DNA of 5,974 nt from an uncultured Azospirillum sp. (GCA_946184595.1 CAMHFM010000052.1:1-5974), one strand, 5' to 3'; shown: positions 1 to 5,974, numbered from the stretch's first letter. Made by a program: numbers and translations. The notes: a model not told the origin generated them from the letters alone.

Positions 1-52
1 TGTAATGTAAACTCACTGGATGGTAAACAATGAGCTTACATTAATGCTAAAC
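1..52 (-). ncRNA. Candidate tracrRNA, 5' part only (runs out of the window)
   Basis: On the minus strand this segment looks like the start of a tracrRNA, the trans-acting RNA that pairs with crRNA repeats and is bound by Cas9. Read on the plus strand, 1-30 ends in GGATGGTAAAC. That resembles the 3' end of type II-A repeats, which carry an ATGGT element and finish in AAAC, so the minus strand would be the anti-repeat. A minus-strand promoter (44-72) would start an RNA near 36-38. Further upstream on the same strand, 52 down to 31 reads GTTTAGCAT then TAATGTAAGCTCA, which is itself repeat-like and pairs with 15-3. Position upstream of cas9 and divergent from it matches S. pyogenes. The lower anti-repeat stem, nexus and terminator would lie left of position 1 and cannot be seen. 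The alternative is the 3' end of a true CRISPR repeat on the plus strand. Confidence 0.45.
3..43. repeat. Inverted repeat, 13-bp arms, 15-nt loop
   Basis: The left arm 3-15 (TAATGTAAACTCA) and right arm 31-43 (TGAGCTTACATTA) are complementary at 12 of 13 positions around the loop 16-30. The one exception is A11 opposite C35. In a plus-strand RNA this is an A-C mismatch, but in a minus-strand RNA it becomes a U-G wobble, giving an unbroken 13-pair stem. Transcription leftward, away from cas9, is therefore the better fit. No T-run follows directly on the plus strand (the nearest is 57-67), so this does not look like a terminator for a plus-strand transcript. Confidence 0.8.
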
Positions 53-72
53 CATATTTTCTTTTTTGTCAA
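44..72 (-). promoter_or_regulatory. Sigma-70-type promoter on the minus strand, divergent from cas9
   Basis: On the minus strand a perfect TTGACA -35 box (72-67) is followed by a 17-nt A-rich spacer (66-50) and the -10-like hexamer TAGCAT (49-44, 4 of 6 matches to TATAAT). Transcription would start near 36-38 and run left into the presumed tracrRNA anti-repeat. The consensus -35 and ideal spacing make this the best promoter in the upstream region. I found no comparably good plus-strand promoter for cas9. Confidence 0.5.
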
Positions 73-98
73 TAAGAACTTGCTAACAATAAGTAAAA

Positions 99-105
99 AG
101 AGAGG
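99..105 (+). promoter_or_regulatory. Ribosome binding site of cas9
   Basis: AGAGAGG lies 10 nt before the ATG at 116 and is the only purine-rich Shine-Dalgarno match nearby. The ATG at 106-108 is ruled out as a start because it reads only five codons to a stop at 121-123. This fixes the cas9 start at 116. Confidence 0.75.
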
Positions 106-115
106 ATGACTTTTC

Positions 116-3100
116 ATGTCTAAAAAGTTTGCTGGAGAGTATTATTTGGGCCTTGATATAGGAACGGACTCTGTAGGTTGGGCTGTGGCAGATAATCAGT
201 ATAATGTTTTAAAGTTTAATGGAAAATCCATGTGGGGCATTCGCTTGTTTGACGCAGCACAAACAGCAGCGGAAAGAAGAGTGTTCAGAACAGCACGGCG
301 GCGTGTTGAACGCCGCAGATGGCGTTTGGAGCTTTTGCAAGAATTATTTCAAAATGAAATTGAGAAAAAGGATCCGGATTTTTTCCAGAGAATGAAAGAC
401 AGTGCTTTATATCCGGAAGACAGCAAAACAGGCAAACCGTTTGCGTTGTTTTGCGATAAAGATTTGAACGACAAATTGTATTACAAACAGTATCCTACGA
501 TTTATCATCTGCGTAAGGCATTGTTGACAGAAAAGAGTAAATTTGATATCAGACTGGTTTATCTTGCAATTCATCATATCCTTAAACACAGAGGTCATTT
601 CCTGTTCAATGGGGATTTTTCCAACGTCACGCGGTTTAGCTTTGCTTTTGAACAATTGCAGACTTGCTTGTGCAATGAGCTTGACATGGACTTTGAGTGC
701 AACAACGTTCAGAAACTGAGCGAAATCTTAAAAGATACCCATATGAGCAAAAATGATAAAGTGAAAGCATCTGTTGCACTATTTGAAAATTCAGGAGACA
801 AAAAACAGTTGCAGGCAGTGATTGGTCTTTTCTGTGGGGCAAAGAAAAAGCTTGCAGATGTGTTTTTGGATGAAACTTTAAATGATACTGAAATGCCCAG
901 TATTTCAATTGCAGACAAGCCTTATGAAGAGTTAAGACCGGAACTGGAGAGTATATTAGCAGAAAAATGCTGTGTGATTGATTACATTAAAGCCGTATAT
1001 GACTGGGCTATATTGGCGGATATGTTGGATGGTGGAGAATACGGTAATCGTACATATATCTCTGTAGCAAGGGTAAGGCAGTATGAAAAGCATCATGATG
1101 ATTTAAAAAAATTAAAAAAACTGGTGCGCCGGTATTGCAAGTCAGAATATAAATCGTTTTTCAGCGTTGCCGGAACAGATAATTATTGTGCATATATCGG
1201 TGATGATATTGAAACAGATGACAGAAAATCGGTTAAGAAATGTAAACAGGAGGATTTTTATAAACGCATAAAAGGGTTATTGAAGAAAGCTATTGAAAAT
1301 GGCTGTCCAAAAGATGAAGTGGCGGAAATTATTAAAGATATTGATGCCCAGGTTTTCTTACCATTACAGGTTACTAAAGATAATGGAGTTATTCCGTATC
1401 AAGTACATGAGATGGAACTGAAACAGATTTTAAAGAATGCGGAAAAATATTATCCTTTTCTGTGTAAAAAGGATGAGGAAAGTATTGTTATCAGTAACAA
1501 AATTCTGCAACTGTTCAAATTCCGAATTCCGTATTATGTTGGTCCTTTAAACAGTAGAATAGGGAAAAATAGCTGGATTGTCCGTCGATCAGAAGGTAAG
1601 ATATATCCTTGGAACTTTGAAGAAAAAGTTGATTTGGATAAATCAGAGGAAGGATTTATCCGCCGTATGACAAATCCGTGTACCTATATGGCAGGTGCAG
1701 ATGTTTTACCAAAGTATTCTTTGCTTTATTCTGAGTTTATGGTTTTAAACGAATTGAACAATGTCAGAATCTGCGGTGACAAATTATCTGTGGAAATTAA
1801 GCAGACAATAATTAAAGATTTGTTTCAAAGAACTCGCCGTGTAACTGTCCGAAAGCTTTGTGATAAGTTAAAAGCAGAAGGGGTTATTTCCAGGAATTCA
1901 AATCAAAAAGATATTGACATAAAAGGCATTGATCAGGATTTAAAATCTTCAATGGTTTCTTATATTGATTTCAAAAATATTTTTGGCAAAGAAATAGAAA
2001 AATACTCCGTACAACAGATGTGTGAACGAATTATCTTTCTGCTGACCATTCATCACGATGACAAAAGAAGGTTGCAAAAACGTATTCGTGCAGAATTTAC
2101 AGAAACGCAGATTACTGATGATCAGCTTCAGAAAGTTTTGCGGTTGAATTATCAGGGATGGGGCAGATTCTCTGCTGAGTTTTTAAAGGAATTAAAAGGT
2201 GTTGATACAGAAACCGGCGAGGTTTTTTCAATCATAAATGCATTACAGAAAACAGATGATAATTTAATGCAGCTGTTAAGCAACCGCTATACATTTTCGG
2301 AAGAGTTGGAGAAATATAATAGTAATAAACGCAAAAAGATAGAAGCATTAACATATGATAATATCATGGAAGGCATTGTAGCTTCACCAGCCATTAAGCG
2401 TTCAGCGTGGCAGGCAATATCTATTGTTATGGAATTGAGTAAAATTATGGGACGCGAGCCTAAACGCATTTTTGTGGAAATGGCGCGTGGCCCAGAAGAA
2501 AAGAAAAATACTATATCAAGAAAGAATCAATTATTGGAACTTTATAAATCTGTCAAAGATGAAAGCCGAGATTGGAAAACTGAACTGGAAACAAAAACGG
2601 AAAGTGATTTCCGTAGTATTAAACTGTTTCTGTACTATACGCAAATGGGGCGTTGTATGTATACCGGCGAACCAATTGATTTGGATCAGCTAGCTAATAC
2701 AACAATTTATGATCGCGATCATATTTATCCACAGTCGTTGACGAAAGATGACAGCCTGAATAATTTAGTTTTGGTCAAAAAAGTAGAAAATGCCAATAAG
2801 GGAAATGGCTTGATTTCTGCTGATATTCAGAAGAAAATGAGAGGTTTTTGGGCGGAATTAAAGAAAAAGGGCTTAATTTCAGATGAAAAATTTAGCCGTT
2901 TAACCAGAACTACACCATTGTCTGATGACGAATTGGCTGGGTTCATTAATCGCCAATTAGTAGAAACAAGGCAATCTTCCAAAATTGTGGCCGATTTATT
3001 CCATCAACTGTATCCTACAACGCAGGTTGTGTATGTGAAAGCCAAAATAGTGTCTGACTTCCGTCACGAAACACTGGATATGGTTAAAGTACGTTCGCTT

Positions 3101-4228
3101 AATGATTTACACCATGCAAAAGATGCATATCTGAATATTGTAACGGGCAATGTTTATTACGAAAAGTTTAGCGGTAATCCGTTAACCTGGTTGAGAAAGA
3201 ATCCAGACAGAAACTATAGTTTGAATCAAATGTTTAACTATGACATAGTGAAAAAGACAAAAGAGGGAACTTCTTATGTTTGGAAAAAGGGAAAAGACGG
3301 TTCCATTGCAGTTGTAAGAAGAACCATGGAACGGAATGATATTTTATATACGAGGCAGGCTACGGAAAATAAAAATGGCGGATTGTTTGACCAAAATATT
3401 GTAAGTAGTAAGAATAAACCGTTTATACCTGTAAAGAAGGGGTTGGATGTTAATAAGTATGGTGGATATAAAGGAATAACGCCTGCATATTTTGCACTCA
3501 TCGAGTTTACTGATAAAAAGGGAAGTCGCAAACGGTTGCTTGAAGCTGTTCCGTTATATTTGCGGGCAGATATTGACAACGATTCAAATGTATTGCGTGA
3601 CTTTTACAAAAATGTGTTAGGCTTAGAGAATCCAGTTGTTATTTTGAATAGGATTAAAAAGAATTCTTTATTAAAAATAAATGGTTTTCTGATTCATTTG
3701 CGTGGTACAACCGGGTTTTCTGCTTCGCAGTTGAAGGTACAAAATGCTGTTGAATTCAGTCTGCCACATCACATGGAAGATTATGTTAAGAAGCTTGAAA
3801 ACTATGAAAAACATATAATAGCAGAAAGAGGTTCAACGAAAAATTCTCAGATAAAGATTACCGAGTGGGATGGAATTAGTAAAGAAAAGAATCTGCAATT
3901 ATATGATATGTTTATTAATAAAATGGAAAATACGATTTACAAATTCAGACCTGCTAACCAGGTGTCAAATTTGAAGGAAAACAGAGAAGTTTTCAATTCA
4001 TTAGCTGTTGAAAATCAGTGCTCTGTATTAAATCAAGTATTAATGTTATTTGTTTGTAAGCCAGTGACAGCCAACTTATCACTAATTAAAGGATCGAAGA
4101 ATGCCGGTAATATGGCTTTATCTAAAATTATTTCTAATATGCGAAGCGCTTACTTGATTCATCAGTCCGTAACAGGTCTCTTTGAACAAAAAATTGATTT
4201 ATTAAAGGTTAGTTCGCAGAAAGACTAA
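116..4228 (+). CDS. cas9: CRISPR-associated endonuclease Cas9, type II-A
   Basis: This is the RNA-guided DNA endonuclease of a type II CRISPR system. It uses a crRNA:tracrRNA pair to recognise PAM-flanked DNA and cuts both strands. At 1370 residues it nearly equals SpCas9 (1368). RuvC-I has LGLDIGTDSVGWA with catalytic D14. An arginine-rich bridge helix spans about 52-78, and the REC lobe about 95-735. RuvC-II has IFVEMAR with E788. The HNH domain has DRDHIYPQS with H869 and, by alignment, N892. RuvC-III has HHAKDAYL with H1000 and D1003. The PAM-interacting region runs from about 1110 and ends LIHQSVTGLFEQKIDLL, the usual Cas9 C-terminus. All nuclease residues are present, so the protein is predicted active. 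It resembles Acidaminococcus-type Cas9 (for example DLDKSEEGFIRRMTNPCTY). The SpCas9 R1333/R1335 motif is absent, so an NGG PAM cannot be assumed. The usual downstream cas1-cas2 are missing. Confidence 0.98.
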   Translation: MSKKFAGEYYLGLDIGTDSVGWAVADNQYNVLKFNGKSMWGIRLFDAAQTAAERRVFRTARRRVERRRWRLELLQELFQNEIEKKDPDFFQRMKDSALYPEDSKTGKPFALFCDKDLNDKLYYKQYPTIYHLRKALLTEKSKFDIRLVYLAIHHILKHRGHFLFNGDFSNVTRFSFAFEQLQTCLCNELDMDFECNNVQKLSEILKDTHMSKNDKVKASVALFENSGDKKQLQAVIGLFCGAKKKLADVFLDETLNDTEMPSISIADKPYEELRPELESILAEKCCVIDYIKAVYDWAILADMLDGGEYGNRTYISVARVRQYEKHHDDLKKLKKLVRRYCKSEYKSFFSVAGTDNYCAYIGDDIETDDRKSVKKCKQEDFYKRIKGLLKKAIENGCPKDEVAEIIKDIDAQVFLPLQVTKDNGVIPYQVHEMELKQILKNAEKYYPFLCKKDEESIVISNKILQLFKFRIPYYVGPLNSRIGKNSWIVRRSEGKIYPWNFEEKVDLDKSEEGFIRRMTNPCTYMAGADVLPKYSLLYSEFMVLNELNNVRICGDKLSVEIKQTIIKDLFQRTRRVTVRKLCDKLKAEGVISRNSNQKDIDIKGIDQDLKSSMVSYIDFKNIFGKEIEKYSVQQMCERIIFLLTIHHDDKRRLQKRIRAEFTETQITDDQLQKVLRLNYQGWGRFSAEFLKELKGVDTETGEVFSIINALQKTDDNLMQLLSNRYTFSEELEKYNSNKRKKIEALTYDNIMEGIVASPAIKRSAWQAISIVMELSKIMGREPKRIFVEMARGPEEKKNTISRKNQLLELYKSVKDESRDWKTELETKTESDFRSIKLFLYYTQMGRCMYTGEPIDLDQLANTTIYDRDHIYPQSLTKDDSLNNLVLVKKVENANKGNGLISADIQKKMRGFWAELKKKGLISDEKFSRLTRTTPLSDDELAGFINRQLVETRQSSKIVADLFHQLYPTTQVVYVKAKIVSDFRHETLDMVKVRSLNDLHHAKDAYLNIVTGNVYYEKFSGNPLTWLRKNPDRNYSLNQMFNYDIVKKTKEGTSYVWKKGKDGSIAVVRRTMERNDILYTRQATENKNGGLFDQNIVSSKNKPFIPVKKGLDVNKYGGYKGITPAYFALIEFTDKKGSRKRLLEAVPLYLRADIDNDSNVLRDFYKNVLGLENPVVILNRIKKNSLLKINGFLIHLRGTTGFSASQLKVQNAVEFSLPHHMEDYVKKLENYEKHIIAERGSTKNSQIKITEWDGISKEKNLQLYDMFINKMENTIYKFRPANQVSNLKENREVFNSLAVENQCSVLNQVLMLFVCKPVTANLSLIKGSKNAGNMALSKIISNMRSAYLIHQSVTGLFEQKIDLLKVSSQKD

Positions 4229-4576
4229 GGTGCCCTATACGAGAAACTAGAAACAGAAATTAACACTACGGACAATTTATATGTTTGGAATGAGCTTTGT
4301 AGTAAGATGGAAAAGGAGTTGCAATATTTTTTGGATACAATGGATGACCGCATATCGTATGCGGATAATATCACAATAAAAGATTTTTTAAAGTTGATGA
4401 AGGTGCGTTTTCAAGAAGAGGGTGTTCATTTTTTTGAAAAACTATTAGATTTTATCCTACTAGAGCACCAAATTCTGAAGGTCAGATTATTTGTTTTGGT
4501 AAATATTAAAGGCTATTTGAACTTAGAACAACTGCACTTTTTATATCAGCAGAGTTGTTATGATAAATCTTGCTAA
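4229..4576 (+). pseudogene. csn2: csn2 remnant, C-terminal half, 5' truncated
   Basis: Csn2 is the type II-A adaptation protein, a ring-shaped DNA-end-binding tetramer that works with Cas1-Cas2 in spacer acquisition. The 115 codons directly after the cas9 stop, in the same frame, align along their length with the second half of S. pyogenes Csn2. Shared stretches include NITIKDFLKLMKV with EITILELIKSLGV, FFEKLLDFI with IFEKCLEIL, and RLFVLVNIKGYLNLEQLHFLY with [22 protein letters not shown]. Roughly the first 100 residues are absent, and so are the last 30 or so, where the frame ends in SCYDKSC and a stop. The only usable ATG (4307) has no clear Shine-Dalgarno sequence, leaving at most an 89-residue fragment. 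No working Csn2 is expected. The truncation fits a deletion that also removed cas1 and cas2. Confidence 0.85.
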
Positions 4577-4597
4577 TGTTTGTCAAGAGTTTTTTTA
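4563..4597 (+). terminator. Possible weak intrinsic terminator after the cas9-csn2 remnant
   Basis: A 5-bp stem, TCTTG (4568-4572) with CAAGA (4584-4588), is followed by one G and seven T residues (4590-4596). A-rich sequence on the 5' side (4565-4567) could extend pairing past a bulged G4589. The stem is short and AT-rich with an 11-nt loop, so termination would be weak. The same bases hold a minus-strand TTGACA (4586-4581), so this may instead be part of the insertion sequence end. Confidence 0.3.
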
Positions 4598-4696
4598 GAA
4601 AAATTGAAACTATTGAAAATTAAATAAAGGCGACCTTAACCAGACCTGCTATTGCAGGCCATTCAAAAACGGTTATAATATAAATGGTGAACGGAT
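4577..4696. other. Noncoding gap between the csn2 remnant and the transposase stop; likely IS right end
   Basis: These 120 bases hold no gene. The IS110-type element must end within them or just to their left, because csn2-like coding stops near 4560-4576 and the transposase ends at 4697. A short hairpin is visible, CCTGC (4645-4649), loop TATT, GCAGG (4654-4658), without a following T-run. ATTGAAA occurs twice (4603-4609 and 4612-4618). I see no CRISPR repeat, and no leader that I can recognise. Confidence 0.5.
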
Positions 4697-5890
4697 TTAC
4701 TTATACAATTCCATTACACGAGCGTAGTAGATCCGCAGGAACTTATTTACGGCAGCCATCTTGGCTACGTTATAAGGTTTTCCTTCCTGTTCTTTTTTGG
4801 CCAAAAAAAGGTAAACAGGATCATCTTGAGGTTTTGTTAGTTTGAGCGCCTGCATAACCTCAAAACAAGCTTTTCTGAGAGCCGGGTTGCCACGTTTGGA
4901 GATGTGACGATTCCGGCTCTCAAACTGTCCGGACTGGTACGGAGGCGCATCATTGCCAGCATAGGCGTTAAGTGCTTTCCCGCTATGAAAGCGACGAACA
5001 TCACCAATTTCCGCAAGGATAACCGGCCCGAGACGGTCCCCAACCCCTGCCATTGCGCGAAGCACTTTATATTCAGGCAAGGTTTCGGCTATGGTCCTCA
5101 TTTGCAGGTTTATTTCATCCGCAGCTTTCTGAGACGTAGAGATAAGAGCTACGCATTGCTCCTGCGTCATAGCCATTAGAGGATTATCTCCGCGTGTGGT
5201 AACGCTGTTAAGCGCTAACTCATAAATGCGCAAACCCTTGGTGCCCGCACACCGGTCTTTTGTTTTTCTGACCAAAAGTTGAAAGCTTTCCAAGAAGCGT
5301 GTTTTACCCATTTTTCGAATCATATCAAACGACTTAAAGCGTTTGACGAACCGCAACAGCACACAATTATCCGGATCTCTGCTTTTAAGAGGAAGCAGTG
5401 ATGTTATACCAGGCATTGTTTGGTCCAAAAGAGCTAATAACTGGACCTTATTGACCGTGAGTATTGAAATCCTTTGGCTGTACTGTCTGGACAGAAATCT
5501 AAGGTCTTCATACTTCTGGTCGGAAGGCGTATACGGAATTAGCGAGTAGGATTTTTCAAGAGCATACTGTGCGATTCGGAGAGAATCCCGTTTGTCTGTT
5601 TTTGCCTTACGAAGCGCAGTATCTCCATACTTTTTCATCTGGTAGGGATTAATCAGACAGACAGGCAGATTAGCCTCCTGGAACGCTTTCAGAAGCGGAT
5701 AATGATAGTGGCTGGTTGGTTCCATCAGGATTGTGGGAACCTCCGAAGTCCCTTTGATGTAGTTGACCAGCGCCAGTAGTTCGTCAGCGGTGTGACGCAC
5801 ATTAAAGGGCTTGGCACGTATGCTGCCATCCCCATTGAGAATGGCAACTGTGCTTTTGGATTTAGAAACGTCAATACCAACAGCAATCAT
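4697..5890 (-). CDS. IS110-family transposase (DEDD/serine recombinase)
   Basis: This is the recombinase that moves IS110-type elements. Known family members use a RuvC-like DEDD domain plus a C-terminal domain with a catalytic serine, guided by a bridge RNA from the element's noncoding end. At 397 residues it is full length for the family. The N-terminal domain has GIDVSK with D7, ILMEPTSHYHYPLL with E57, and KTDKRD with D99 and D102, completing the DEDD set. The middle (about 125-265) is predicted helical. The C-terminal Transposase_20-type domain has GVGDRLGPVILAEIGDVRRF (about 282-301), then AYAGNDAPPYQSGQ with the likely catalytic S320, then ISKRGNPALRKA. All key residues are present, so the protein looks functional. 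AAAGGAGA lies 10 nt before the ATG at 5890, which supports this start. Base composition is visibly more GC-rich than in cas9, as expected of an independently acquired element. Confidence 0.95.
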   Translation of the reverse strand: MIAVGIDVSKSKSTVAILNGDGSIRAKPFNVRHTADELLALVNYIKGTSEVPTILMEPTSHYHYPLLKAFQEANLPVCLINPYQMKKYGDTALRKAKTDKRDSLRIAQYALEKSYSLIPYTPSDQKYEDLRFLSRQYSQRISILTVNKVQLLALLDQTMPGITSLLPLKSRDPDNCVLLRFVKRFKSFDMIRKMGKTRFLESFQLLVRKTKDRCAGTKGLRIYELALNSVTTRGDNPLMAMTQEQCVALISTSQKAADEINLQMRTIAETLPEYKVLRAMAGVGDRLGPVILAEIGDVRRFHSGKALNAYAGNDAPPYQSGQFESRNRHISKRGNPALRKACFEVMQALKLTKPQDDPVYLFLAKKEQEGKPYNVAKMAAVNKFLRIYYARVMELYK

Positions 5891-5974
5891 TTGGAAAAGA
5901 TCTCCTTTCGTTTTAATATGATTGGTTTCCGCTCTTCAAGATCCACTCATATTCTTTAGTTAAACGGGAGCAGC
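5891..5974 (-). other. IS upstream (left-end) segment, cut by the window end
   Basis: These 84 bases precede the transposase and contain no gene. In IS110-group elements this side carries the bridge RNA, so the segment may include the 3' part of such an RNA. I cannot demonstrate its loops or guides from so little sequence. A weak TTGAAG/TATTAA promoter pair with a 15-nt spacer is present but not convincing. Confidence 0.3.
5901..5908 (-). promoter_or_regulatory. Ribosome binding site of the transposase
   Basis: The minus strand reads AAAGGAGA, a strong Shine-Dalgarno sequence, with 10 nt before the ATG at 5890-5888. This supports the chosen start. Confidence 0.8.

Larger units (their letters stand above)
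4577..5974 (-). mobile_element. IS110-family insertion sequence (both boundaries approximate, 5' end outside the window)
   Basis: A complete IS110-type transposase with flanking noncoding sequence sits tail-to-tail with the cas9 operon. The 3' boundary is placed only by where csn2 similarity fades. The 5' end lies beyond 5974. I found no matching terminal inverted repeats between 4577-4696 and 5891-5974, which fits IS110 elements, as these usually lack them and make no target duplication. The short 3' flank (at most about 130 nt) suggests the IS110 group, whose long noncoding end carrying the bridge RNA is upstream of the transposase. It argues against the IS1111 group, whose noncoding RNA is downstream. 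The element occupies the place after csn2 where a II-A array and leader often lie. Confidence 0.75.

Noticed and set aside
66..93. Plus-strand promoter for cas9: TTGTCA (66-71), 16-nt spacer, AATAAG (88-93)
   Set aside because: Transcription would start near 100, leaving almost no leader and cutting into the Shine-Dalgarno sequence at 99-105. The same bases make a better minus-strand -35. The real cas9 promoter may be left of the window.
3274..3579. Open frame of 101 codons on the minus strand inside cas9
   Set aside because: It lies wholly antisense to conserved Cas9 coding sequence, has no recognisable domain, and I saw no ribosome binding site to support it. Other open frames antisense to, or overlapping in other frames, cas9 and the transposase were dropped for the same reason.
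4307..4576. An independent 89-residue gene starting at ATG 4307
   Set aside because: Csn2 similarity continues upstream of this ATG to 4229 in the same frame, and there is no clear ribosome binding site. It is better described as part of the csn2 remnant.
4569..4586. Words shared with the cas9 upstream region: CTTGCTAA (79-86, 4569-4576) and TTGTCAA (66-72, 4580-4586)
   Set aside because: The two words occur in opposite order and with different spacing at the two sites, in AT-rich DNA. I take this as chance and not a duplicated leader.
4556..4603. Continuation of csn2 after a frameshift (another frame reads INLANVCQEFF)
   Set aside because: The resemblance to the Csn2 C-terminus is limited to two or three residues and the frame stops at once. 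The evidence is too weak to call a frameshift as opposed to truncation by the insertion.
4645..4658. Hairpin CCTGC-TATT-GCAGG as a terminator for either gene
   Set aside because: The stem is 5 bp and no T-run follows on either strand. It may be a structural feature of the IS end.
4577..4696. CRISPR repeat or leader after the csn2 remnant
   Set aside because: I found no repeat of about 36 nt and no segment resembling 1-30 on either strand. The bases are better explained as IS end sequence.
5891..5974. Terminal inverted repeats of the IS
   Set aside because: Comparison of this segment with 4577-4696 shows no matching inverted arms, and IS110-type elements often have none.

Overview
The window carries a reduced type II-A CRISPR-Cas locus. 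An intact cas9 is followed directly by a broken csn2, and an IS110-family insertion sequence in the opposite orientation occupies the rest. The AT-rich cas9, strong Shine-Dalgarno sequences and Cas9 sequence character point to a low-GC Bacillota host. By memory of the family, the Cas9 is closer to Acidaminococcus and gut Clostridia proteins than to streptococcal ones. I place it in gut Clostridia or Negativicutes with moderate confidence and cannot name a species.

Region 1-115: a short noncoding segment upstream of cas9. It holds a 13-bp inverted repeat (3-15 with 31-43), a perfect TTGACA -35 box with a 17-nt spacer on the minus strand (44-72), and sequence resembling one end of a type II-A repeat. 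My best reading is the 5' part of a tracrRNA gene running leftward out of the window, divergent from cas9. The inverted repeat would let a longer form of this RNA pair its own anti-repeat, like the S. pyogenes long-form tracrRNA (a natural single guide). The rest of the RNA lies left of position 1, so this remains inference.

Region 116-4228: full-length Cas9, 1370 residues, with every expected RuvC and HNH catalytic residue present. Region 4229-4576: the C-terminal half of Csn2, starting immediately after the cas9 stop codon and in the same frame. cas1, cas2 and the N-terminal half of csn2 are missing, which implies a deletion of the adaptation module. No CRISPR array is visible.

Region 4577-4696: noncoding, probably including the right end of the insertion sequence. 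Region 4697-5890 (minus): an intact IS110-type DEDD transposase/recombinase. Region 5891-5974: its upstream segment, cut by the window end.

Taken together, the locus appears able to make active Cas9, and perhaps tracrRNA, but unable to acquire spacers. That fits either a decaying immune locus or a Cas9 kept for fixed-spacer interference or gene regulation.
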